From: Acinetobacter rathckeae
Lineage (GTDB): Bacteria; Pseudomonadota; Gammaproteobacteria; Pseudomonadales; Moraxellaceae
DNA: 64,000 nt
Direction: 5' to 3'
Assembly (NCBI RefSeq): GCF_015627125.1
Contig: NZ_VTDO01000002.1
Location: forward strand, 62,001 to 126,000
A program made the translations under genes and the position numbers. Shown one piece after another: positions 57,273 to 64,000 of this stretch; the stretch's first letter is position 1; each line of letters begins with the position of its first letter. A model generated the notes under the pieces. The model did not search any database and was not told where the DNA came from. It saw nothing but the letters and a program-made list of their open reading frames with translations.

Positions 57273-58691
57273 ATGACTGTACAACATGAGCATTCTTCAG
57301 ATTTACAACGTAATTTAACAAACCGTCACTTACAGTTGATTGCCATTGGTGGTGCAATTGGTACGGGTTTGTTTATGGGGTCGGGGAAAACAATTTCGTT
57401 GGCTGGGCCATCGATTTTACTTATTTACATGATCATCGGCACCATGATTTTTTTTCTCATGCGTGCACTTGGTGAATTATTACTTTCAAATTTAAATTAT
57501 AAATCATTTGTAGATATGGCGTATGATCTACTTGGCCCAGGTGTTGGCTTTTATGTAGGTTGGACGTATTGGATTGGTTGGGTTTTAGTGGGCATGGCAG
57601 ACTTAACCGCCGTGGTCAGTTATTTATCCTTTTGGTTGCCTGCAGGAGCAACTTTCTCACCTGTAGACCAAGCCATGATTAGTGCAGGTTGTGTGTTGTT
57701 CTTGTTTGTACTGAATTTAATGACTGTAAAGCTATTTGGTGAAGTTGAATTTTGGTTTGCAATTATTAAAATTGTTGCCATTATTGCATTAGTACTGATC
57801 GGTATTTACATGGTGGCGACAGGCTTCCAGTCACCAAATGGTACAACAGCATCATTAAGTAATATTTGGAACCATGGTGGTATTTTCCCACATGGTATGA
57901 GTGGTTTCTTGGCAGGCTTCCAAATCGCAATCTTTGCTTTTATGGGGGTTGAGCTTGTTGGTACAACAGCTGCTGAAACCAAAGATCCAGAGAAAAACTT
58001 ACCAAAAGCAATTAACTCTATTCCTGTTCGTGTGATTTTGTTCTATGTGCTGTCATTAGTGGTGGTTATGTCTGTAACGCCATGGACAGAAGTTAAAGCA
58101 GACCGTAGCCCATTCGTTGAACTATTCTTAATGGCAGGCATTCCAACAGCAGCAATCATCATGAACTTAGTGGTATTGTCTTCTGTCATGTCATCAATGA
58201 ACAGTGGTGTATTCTCTACAAGCCGTATGATGTTTGGTTTGGCTAAAGATGGTCAAGCACCAAAACTTATGAGTTTCTTAACTAAAAATGGTGTGCCAGC
58301 AAATGGTTTGATCTTCTCTTGTGCATGTATTATGGGGGGATCACTCCTACAATACTTCGTACCAAATACCATTGAAGCGTTCACGCTTGCAGGTACATTG
58401 TGTACGATTTTATTCATGTCTGTTTGGATTATTATTTTAGTTTGCTACATTCGCTATCGTAAATTACGTCCAGAATTGCATGCAAAATCAAAATTCAAAA
58501 TGCCTGGTGGCGTAGCAATGTGTTATGCAGTCATTGTGTTCTTCTTATTTACGATTGGTATTTTAAGCCTAGAAGACGACACGCGTAAATCACTGATGGT
58601 TAGCCCAATTTGGTTAATTGTATTGGCGATAGGTTATTATGGTTTCTACAAGCCAAAAACTAAAGCTGAGTCAGATAAAAAGCAATTCTAA
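57273..58691 (+). CDS. cycA: Amino-acid permease of the CycA/AAT family
   Basis: This 472-residue proton symporter has about 12 helices. It opens RNLTNRHLQLIAIGGAIGTG and LFMGSGKTISLAGPS, the AAT-family signature, and continues with GFYVGWTYWIGW and FMGVELVGTTAAETKDPEKN. This wording is closest to D-serine/D-alanine/glycine transporter CycA, though related proline and aromatic permeases are similar, so the symbol is a best guess. GGGAAGACACTGA precedes the ATG. Of the 291 bases after the stop, none forms a clear gene or terminator. Confidence 0.8.
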   Translation: MTVQHEHSSDLQRNLTNRHLQLIAIGGAIGTGLFMGSGKTISLAGPSILLIYMIIGTMIFFLMRALGELLLSNLNYKSFVDMAYDLLGPGVGFYVGWTYWIGWVLVGMADLTAVVSYLSFWLPAGATFSPVDQAMISAGCVLFLFVLNLMTVKLFGEVEFWFAIIKIVAIIALVLIGIYMVATGFQSPNGTTASLSNIWNHGGIFPHGMSGFLAGFQIAIFAFMGVELVGTTAAETKDPEKNLPKAINSIPVRVILFYVLSLVVVMSVTPWTEVKADRSPFVELFLMAGIPTAAIIMNLVVLSSVMSSMNSGVFSTSRMMFGLAKDGQAPKLMSFLTKNGVPANGLIFSCACIMGGSLLQYFVPNTIEAFTLAGTLCTILFMSVWIIILVCYIRYRKLRPELHAKSKFKMPGGVAMCYAVIVFFLFTIGILSLEDDTRKSLMVSPIWLIVLAIGYYGFYKPKTKAESDKKQF

Positions 58692-58982
58692 TTAAGAAAT
58701 TGCGCTTAGATCTTTCAGATATTTAATCTAAGTATGCACTATGTTGGTTCTTTGAGGTTATTCATTGAGCTAATATGGTGCTTTTTTGTGTAAGTATGGT
58801 GCAGTTTTGGGATGGTGTTTGATGTAGGTCTCGGTACTATAAAATCTTTTATGAATACAATTTGAACGACTAGAGCAAAGGCTACAGCTTTATTTTAGTA
58901 CAACATCTTTGATTATTTCATTTCAAAGCCATAGACATCACGCTATACTTCATTTTAACTCACACATTAAGCAGGGCGGGAT

Positions 58983-59168
58983 ATGCACAAAGTACACTAC
59001 ATCATTGGGTTGCTTTTACTGAGTGTTTTATCTGGTTGTGGACAATCTGGTGCATTACAACTGACCAATGATCCTGACCTAGACACTCGACCTAAGTATT
59101 TGCTTTGGCACCCATCAGACAGTGCAGTGAATAATCAAAAAGATTCAAACGCACCTTCAAAACAGTAA
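58983..59168 (+). CDS. lptM: LptM-like small lipoprotein
   Basis: This 61-residue lipoprotein has a signal peptide with lipobox LSGC (acylated Cys at about 19) and then GQSGALQL, matching LptM (formerly YifL), which helps mature the LptDE lipopolysaccharide translocon. The Cys-Gly-Gln-x-Gly-x-Leu start is the core of the family. In E. coli lptM also precedes dapF. It is 53 bases before lysA and probably in the same operon. AGGGCGGGAT precedes the ATG. Confidence 0.85.
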   Translation: MHKVHYIIGLLLLSVLSGCGQSGALQLTNDPDLDTRPKYLLWHPSDSAVNNQKDSNAPSKQ

Positions 59169-59221
59169 ACTTAGACATATTTTATATACAAAAATTGTGT
59201 ATTGATAAGTAGGAATTATTT

Positions 59222-60472
59222 ATGAGCTTTACCCGTATAGATGGGATTTTACATGCTGAGCAGTGTAATTTAGAACAATTAGCACAACAGTTTGGCACAC
59301 CTTTATATGTATACTCTAAAGCCACATTTGAAAAACACTACCTTGAATTAGATCAGGCATTTTCTTATATACCGCATCAAGTGTGTTATGCGGTGAAGTC
59401 AAATTCGAATTTGGCTGTACTTCGTGTGTTATCTAAAATGGGTGCAGGGTTCGATATTGTCACAGGTGGAGAGCTTGCGCGTGTGTTAGCGGCAGGTGGT
59501 AATGCAGAAAAAATTGTGTTTTCAGGTTTAGGTAAGTCAGAAGCTGACATTGAAAAAGCATTACAGGTGGGTATTGCATGCTTTAATGTAGAGTCGTATG
59601 CAGAGTTGGACCGTATTGAAAAAGTGGCTGCAAAACTGAATGTAAAAGCGCCGATTTCTTTACGTGTAAACCCAGATGTAGATGCAAATACGCATCCATA
59701 TATTTCAACAGGGCTAAAAGAAAATAAATTTGGTATTCAAAGTGATGCGGTATTAGAAACCTATCGTTATGCGCATAGTTTGCCACACTTAAATATCATT
59801 GGTATTGATTGTCATATTGGTTCACAGCTCACAGAAACACAGCCCTTTGAAGATGCTTTAGCTCGTTTAGAAGTCATGATTTCCCAGTTGAAAGAGATTG
59901 GTATTGAGCTAGAGCATATTGATATCGGTGGTGGTTTGGGTGTGGTTTATAAAGATGAAATACCACCAACTGTAGATGAATTTGCACAAGCACTCCGCCC
60001 AGCACTTGAGCGTTTAGGGTTGAAAGTGTATATGGAGCCAGGCCGAAGCATTAGTGCCAATGCAGGTATTTTGTTGACTAAAGTAGATTTACTTAAACCA
60101 ACAAGCCACCGTAATTTTGCCATTGTTGATGCAGCCATGAATGATTTAATCCGCCCATCTTTATATCAAGCGTGGATGGATATTCAGTCTGTAACACCAA
60201 GAGCTGAGGGTGAAAGCAAAGTATGGGATATTGTTGGGGCAATCTGTGAAACAGGTGACTTTCTCGCAAAAGACCGTGAGTTGAACTTAAAAGACAATGA
60301 CACGCTGGCTGTTTTGGGTGCAGGTGCTTACGGTTTTGTAATGAGCTCAAACTACAATACCCGTGCCCGTGCGGCAGAGGTGATGGTGAATGGAAATCAA
60401 GCTCACTTAATTCGTGAGCGTGAAACCATTGAGTCACTGTGGGAAAAAGAACAATTTTTACCTGAGGAATAA
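59222..60472 (+). CDS. lysA: Diaminopimelate decarboxylase
   Basis: LysA catalyses the last step of lysine synthesis, turning meso-diaminopimelate into L-lysine with pyridoxal phosphate. The 416-residue protein has the PLP Lys in CYAVKSNSN (about 60), the glycine-rich GGGLGV phosphate site (about 238), EPGRS (about 278) and a C-terminal active-site segment [11 protein letters not shown] (about 342). It overlaps nothing, with two bases to dapF, so the pair is cotranscribed. No lysine riboswitch is visible upstream. Confidence 0.95.
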   Translation: MSFTRIDGILHAEQCNLEQLAQQFGTPLYVYSKATFEKHYLELDQAFSYIPHQVCYAVKSNSNLAVLRVLSKMGAGFDIVTGGELARVLAAGGNAEKIVFSGLGKSEADIEKALQVGIACFNVESYAELDRIEKVAAKLNVKAPISLRVNPDVDANTHPYISTGLKENKFGIQSDAVLETYRYAHSLPHLNIIGIDCHIGSQLTETQPFEDALARLEVMISQLKEIGIELEHIDIGGGLGVVYKDEIPPTVDEFAQALRPALERLGLKVYMEPGRSISANAGILLTKVDLLKPTSHRNFAIVDAAMNDLIRPSLYQAWMDIQSVTPRAEGESKVWDIVGAICETGDFLAKDRELNLKDNDTLAVLGAGAYGFVMSSNYNTRARAAEVMVNGNQAHLIRERETIESLWEKEQFLPEE

Positions 60473-60474
60473 TC

Positions 60475-61320
60475 ATGTTACTTGAATTTAGTAAAATGCA
60501 TGGCTTGGGTAACGACTTTATGGTGGTTGACCTGATTAGCCAACAAGCCCATTTTGACCCATTGACCATTCAGCGTTTAGCTGACCGTCATTTTGGTATT
60601 GGTTTTGATCAACTATTGATTGTTGAGCCACCTGAGTTACCAAATGTTGATTTTAAGTACCGTATTTTTAACGCAGATGGTTCTGAAGTTGAGCAGTGCG
60701 GTAATGGTGTACGCTGTTTTGCTCGCTTTGTGCATGATCGTAAGTTGACTCGTAAAACGAAGATTAAAGTACAAACTAAATCTGGTGTGGTAGAGCCTGA
60801 GCTTGGTGTAAACGGCTGGGTGCGAGTGAATATGGGGCAACCTAAGTTTTTACCCCATGAAATTCCTTTTACAGCAGATGTAAGTGATGGGTTGTATGAC
60901 CTAGAGTTAGCAGATCAGTTAACCATTAAAATAGACGTGGTTAATATGGGCAACCCACATGCTGTGACGGTTGTACCTGATATATTACAAGTTGATGTTG
61001 CACGTCTAGGTCCACAAATTGAAAAGCACCTTCGTTTTCCAAATCGGGTTAATGCAGGGTTTTTACAAATTCTGAATGAAAAACAAGCCCGTTTGCGTGT
61101 GTTTGAGCGTGGTGTTGGTGAAACGTTGGCCTGTGGTACTGGAGCATGTGCAGCTGCGGTGAGTGCGATGCGTCGTGGGTTGTTGTCTGACGATGTGGAA
61201 ATTGAACTTGCAGGTGGTCGTTTACATATTTCTTGGCAAGAAGGTGGTGTGGTGTATATGACAGGCCCAACGGCAACAGTATACGAAGGCCGTTTGGATT
61301 TAAGTTATTTTCAACACTAA
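60475..61320 (+). CDS. dapF: Diaminopimelate epimerase
   Basis: DapF interconverts LL- and meso-diaminopimelate, feeding both lysine and peptidoglycan. The 281-residue protein has the two catalytic Cys in EQCGNGVRC (about 73-75) and ACGTGACAAA (about 220). It begins [19 protein letters not shown], a standard start, two bases after lysA. It supplies substrate for LysA, which explains their pairing. Confidence 0.96.
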   Translation: MLLEFSKMHGLGNDFMVVDLISQQAHFDPLTIQRLADRHFGIGFDQLLIVEPPELPNVDFKYRIFNADGSEVEQCGNGVRCFARFVHDRKLTRKTKIKVQTKSGVVEPELGVNGWVRVNMGQPKFLPHEIPFTADVSDGLYDLELADQLTIKIDVVNMGNPHAVTVVPDILQVDVARLGPQIEKHLRFPNRVNAGFLQILNEKQARLRVFERGVGETLACGTGACAAAVSAMRRGLLSDDVEIELAGGRLHISWQEGGVVYMTGPTATVYEGRLDLSYFQH

Positions 61321-61328
61321 TGAGCCTA

Positions 61329-61358
61329 TGCCAAGCTTGCTCTGATGTGAGCTTGGCA
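61329..61358 (+). terminator. Hairpin between dapF and xerC
   Basis: TGCCAAGCT and AGCTTGGCA form a 9-bp stem, loop TGCTCTGATGTG, just after the dapF stop. No T run follows, so it may be a processing or partial termination site. Confidence 0.45.
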
Positions 61359-61378
61359 AAATTTGAGTAATAATCATC

Positions 61379-62293
61379 ATGGATACATGGTATTGGTTAG
61401 ATAGTTGGTTAAATGTTCGGAAAAGACAAAACCAATCTGAGCATACGCTCGATGCATATCGGCGGGACTTAACCGACTTTATTCATTTTTGTGATAAAAA
61501 ACACTTAGCATTACAAGATATAGAAGCATCTGATTTAAGAGAGTATTTGACCTTGCGTGTTGAGCATGGTCATTTGAGTTCAAGTAGTTTGCAACGTCAA
61601 CTCAGTGCCATTCGGCAGTTTATGAAATGGGTGACTGAAAACCATTTAATTGTGCAAAATTTTTCCGCAGACTTTCAGCTTAAACGTCAGGCACGTGCCT
61701 TGCCCGGTTTAGTCGATACCGAAACAATTATACAAATATTAGATCAAAAATCCCCTGAGGGTGTAATAGACCAACAATTGTGGTTAAGAGATAAAGCCAT
61801 TTTAGAGTTACTATATACCAGTGGTATGCGATTGTCTGAAATACAAGGATTATGTTTTAACGATATAGATTTTAATCGAAGGTTACTTCGTGTTGTAGGT
61901 AAGGGAAACAAAGAGCGTGTGATTCCATTTGGGGAAAAAGCCAAACAAGCATTGGTTGCATGGCTTGTGGTATACCGTATTTGGAAGGGCAAGTTTGAAG
62001 CCATAGATGCAGTCTTTGTTTCTCAAAAAGGCAATGCTTTAAGCAATAGACAAATTGAAAATCGTGTTAAGTTTCAAGCACAACGTGCAGGAGTAAATAT
62101 TAATCTACACCCGCATTTATTAAGACACTGTTTTGCCAGTCATATGCTATCTGCAAGTGGTGACTTAAGAGCTGTACAAGAAATGTTAGGTCACAGTAAT
62201 TTATCAACCACGCAAATTTATACCCATTTAGATTTTGAACGATTGGCAGAGGTGTACGATAAAAGTCACCCTCGAGCGATACAAAAACACTAA
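61379..62293 (+). CDS. xerC: Tyrosine recombinase XerC
   Basis: XerC works with XerD at dif to resolve chromosome dimers. The 304-residue protein has an N-terminal SAM-like core-binding domain (about 1-90) and the catalytic Arg in TSGMRLSE, the His-x-x-Arg box HLLRHCFASH, a second His in LGHSNLSTTQIYTH, and the nucleophile Tyr in that last motif. The neighbours lptM, lysA and dapF match the usual genomic order. Its end overlaps the convergent paiB-like gene by four bases. Confidence 0.95.
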   Translation: MDTWYWLDSWLNVRKRQNQSEHTLDAYRRDLTDFIHFCDKKHLALQDIEASDLREYLTLRVEHGHLSSSSLQRQLSAIRQFMKWVTENHLIVQNFSADFQLKRQARALPGLVDTETIIQILDQKSPEGVIDQQLWLRDKAILELLYTSGMRLSEIQGLCFNDIDFNRRLLRVVGKGNKERVIPFGEKAKQALVAWLVVYRIWKGKFEAIDAVFVSQKGNALSNRQIENRVKFQAQRAGVNINLHPHLLRHCFASHMLSASGDLRAVQEMLGHSNLSTTQIYTHLDFERLAEVYDKSHPRAIQKH

Positions 62294-62919
62294 TCTGTGT
62301 GTTGTTTAATATGTGCTGACATTTCAGGAGCAGTTGTCTTTAATGCTTCTGCAACCTTTACTTTATCGGTATTTGGGCGGTCTTGACTGGTTTTAAATTG
62401 CCCTACAATGCTATCAATTTCAATATAAATAATTGCAATGTCTTTGAGTAATGCATTGATGTAGTCTGCAGGGGCATCTTTCATTTTCCAAGGCGTGTTT
62501 TGGCTCGCTTCATGCTGTCGTGTTAAACGTCCAAGCAGTGCAAGTAGCGACTTTTCATCATCAATACAGCGTAAGCGACCTCTTACATGTACCACCATAT
62601 AATTCCATGTGGGTACAGCACGGTGGTGATCTTGTTTACTTGGATACCAATTGGGACTGATGTACTGCTGATCACCCTGAAAGCTGAGTAGCACAGACTG
62701 GTTTTGTTGAATGTTTTTATATAATGGATTGGCTTTTGCAATATGTGCACTGAGTGTGCCGTATGTGCCTTGTTTTGTGTCTAAAAGAAAAGGCAGGTGA
62801 TCTGCCTCAATTTGCTCATGGGTTGAGTTATAACTCATGAGCGTTGCAAAATTATGCGTGCTAATAAATTGTTGTAATGTCTCTAAATCATGTTCTTGGT
62901 ATTGTGTTGGCTGAAACAT
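62290..62919 (-). CDS. PaiB-family FMN-binding negative regulator
   Basis: This 209-residue protein matches the PaiB/FMN-binding split-barrel family, with MFQPTQYQEHD at the start, ADHLPFLLD, GHVAKANP-like AHIAKANPLYK, and the WNYMVVHVRGR and IVGQFKTSQDRP segments, which form the FMN-binding barrel. B. subtilis PaiB is linked to protease and sporulation control; in proteobacteria the role is unknown. It converges on xerC (four-base overlap) and is followed by a GNAT acetyltransferase on the same strand, recalling the paiA-paiB pairing of acetyltransferase and regulator. Confidence 0.82.
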   Translation of the reverse strand: MFQPTQYQEHDLETLQQFISTHNFATLMSYNSTHEQIEADHLPFLLDTKQGTYGTLSAHIAKANPLYKNIQQNQSVLLSFQGDQQYISPNWYPSKQDHHRAVPTWNYMVVHVRGRLRCIDDEKSLLALLGRLTRQHEASQNTPWKMKDAPADYINALLKDIAIIYIEIDSIVGQFKTSQDRPNTDKVKVAEALKTTAPEMSAHIKQHTD

Positions 62920-62973
62920 GGCAAAATATCTTTGATATGGCTATGTTTCATCATAACTAAAAAAATGATAGAT

Positions 62974-63567
62974 TCAAGCATGTTGCGATAATAAGTCAAT
63001 CAAATGGGCTTTAATATTTGGCCATTCACTTGAGCTTATACTGTACATCACGGTGTCTCGAATCGTGTTGTCTCTGCGAAGTGCATTACCACGAATGACG
63101 CCATCTTTTTTTGCACCTAAACGTTCAATCGCACGTTGGCTTTTAAAGTTAAAAATATCGGTGCGTAAAGCAACAATATGACAGCCTAATACTTCAAATG
63201 CATGCTCTAAAAGGAGTAGTTTACAGGTGGTGTTGACGTGTGTGCGTTGTACATGCTTGGCATACCATGTGTAGCCAATTTCTACTCGCTTTACATTGGC
63301 TAAAATATCATGATAACTGGTTGTACCAATCACTTGTCCTGTACTTTGCTCTATGACGGCAAAGGCAAAACGATGCCCGTGTTGTTTTTGTTCAAGTGCT
63401 GTATTGATGTACTGTTTGACTTCATCTGGTGCGGGTGCAGAGGTTACACGCACTTTCCATAACTCACCATCTTTACAGGCATTGGTGAGGCCATGTAAGT
63501 GTTCGTGTGTGAGTGGTTCAAGTAATACACCGTTTTTTGAAAGTTGTATGGGTTGTACAAAAGACAT
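62974..63567 (-). CDS. GNAT-family acetyltransferase (RimJ/RimL-like)
   Basis: This 197-residue protein has the GNAT fold typical of RimJ/RimL N-terminal acetyltransferases, with QVIGTTSYHDI (beta-4), VEIGYTWYAKHVQRTHVNT (the acetyl-CoA pyrophosphate loop region) and QRAIERLGAKKDGVIR near the end. These proteins acetylate N-termini, amino-acid analogues or small amines; the substrate is not known. It is upstream of the paiB-like gene in the same direction, 54 bases away. Confidence 0.8.
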   Translation of the reverse strand: MSFVQPIQLSKNGVLLEPLTHEHLHGLTNACKDGELWKVRVTSAPAPDEVKQYINTALEQKQHGHRFAFAVIEQSTGQVIGTTSYHDILANVKRVEIGYTWYAKHVQRTHVNTTCKLLLLEHAFEVLGCHIVALRTDIFNFKSQRAIERLGAKKDGVIRGNALRRDNTIRDTVMYSISSSEWPNIKAHLIDLLSQHA

Positions 63568-63578
63568 ATTTTTCTCAT

Positions 63579-64000
63579 TTATAGTGGTAGTTGGTAACTT
63601 TGTTTAATAATTTGACTCGGTAAATCGGTCTTCACGCTAGTAATACCATTTTTTTTGGTCAAATGGCTAGACTGGAAGTTACGATAACTTTCTAAATCTG
63701 CCACCACCACCTTAAGCATTGCATCACACTCTCCTAAAATAATATAGCAGTCCATGACTTGAGGTAGTTCTTTCATCGCCTCTATAAAGGTATTGATGGT
63801 TTCAGCATCTTGCCCAATCAGCCAAATTCTGGAAAATAAAATAAGCTGTAAGCCAACTTTATGTGGGTTAACGACCGTGGTGTAACTCTCAATCACGCCC
63901 GCATCTTCAAGTATTTTTACTCGCCGTAAACATGAAGATGGAGAAAACCCAATTTCTTTGGCTAAATCGTTATTTTGAATACGCCCATTTTTTTGTAAGT
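63579..64000 (-). CDS. Lrp/AsnC-family regulator, 5' end cut by window edge
   Basis: The frame is open from the right edge to a stop at 63579, giving about 140 residues, almost the whole protein. The helix-turn-helix is visible near the edge (NDLAKEIGFSPSSCLRRVKI), then LEDAGVIESYTTVVNP, and the C-terminal RAM/ACT-like domain (VMDCYIILGECDAMLKVVV). These regulators respond to amino acids. An internal GTG at 63896 is not the true start. It lies 11 bases upstream of the acetyltransferase on the same strand, so cotranscription is possible. Confidence 0.88.
   Translation of the reverse strand, partial: LQKNGRIQNNDLAKEIGFSPSSCLRRVKILEDAGVIESYTTVVNPHKVGLQLILFSRIWLIGQDAETINTFIEAMKELPQVMDCYIILGECDAMLKVVVADLESYRNFQSSHLTKKNGITSVKTDLPSQIIKQSYQLPL

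Noticed and set aside
59169..59221. Lysine riboswitch before lysA
   Set aside because: The gap to lptM is only 53 bases and shows no riboswitch-size conserved structure.

Overview
The window is an AT-rich gammaproteobacterial chromosome segment. The gene content fits Acinetobacter or a close Moraxellaceae relative: a ureDABCEFG urease operon, the soluble transhydrogenase SthA, BenE, an orphan GspE, and the lptM-lysA-dapF-xerC block. The genus is inferred from gene content and sequence style, with no database search. Both window edges cut a gene.

Layout. 1-5.9 kb: a truncated His/Lys-rich protein, a zinc alcohol dehydrogenase, lipA, sthA, a scar holding the tail of a transposase, and dps. 5.9-11.6 kb: the urease operon followed by a His-rich metal-binding protein. 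11.6-31.9 kb: an accessory island of six exported proteins, all on the + strand. 32.1-42.3 kb: mostly core genes (rsmD, mrdA, a DUF445 protein, adk, a 58-codon membrane protein, nth, rsxB, fpr, trmO, gspE). 42.5-45.9 kb: an envelope operon (TPR protein, YcfL-like, LpoB-like, CsgG-like). 46-50.6 kb: two transporters, a MocR-type regulator, hemP with a Fur box, mutT, and two tRNA-Asn genes. 50.8-64 kb: an amino-acid permease, Nif3-like, DegS-like, Tim44-like, radA, a CycA-like permease, lptM-lysA-dapF-xerC, paiB-like, a GNAT acetyltransferase, and a truncated Lrp/AsnC regulator.

The most unusual part is the 20 kb island at 11.6-31.9 kb. Three paralogous secreted proteins of about 890 residues share one architecture: a signal peptide, a short NIA-type motif just after it, beta-sandwich modules with three DxNxDGxxD-type calcium loops at matching positions, and a C-terminal DUF11-type module with two Cys. 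A 1313-residue adhesin-like protein has the C-terminal module but not the N-terminal motif. A 2007-residue protein has the N-terminal motif and module but ends in a predicted outer-membrane beta-barrel. A 165-residue protein is essentially one lone DUF11-type module. This distribution fits a head-to-tail surface fibre with a tip, repeating subunits and an outer-membrane anchor. The assembly model is inference. I do not recognise the system as a described pilus or secretion pathway.

Elsewhere the genes form familiar groups. UreABC is the enzyme and UreDEFG load nickel; the downstream His-rich protein may buffer metal. The 42-46 kb operon probably acts on peptidoglycan synthesis at the outer membrane. 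lysA and dapF both act on meso-diaminopimelate. Several genes too short for routine ORF calling were recovered by hand: hemP, the 58-residue membrane protein and both edge fragments.
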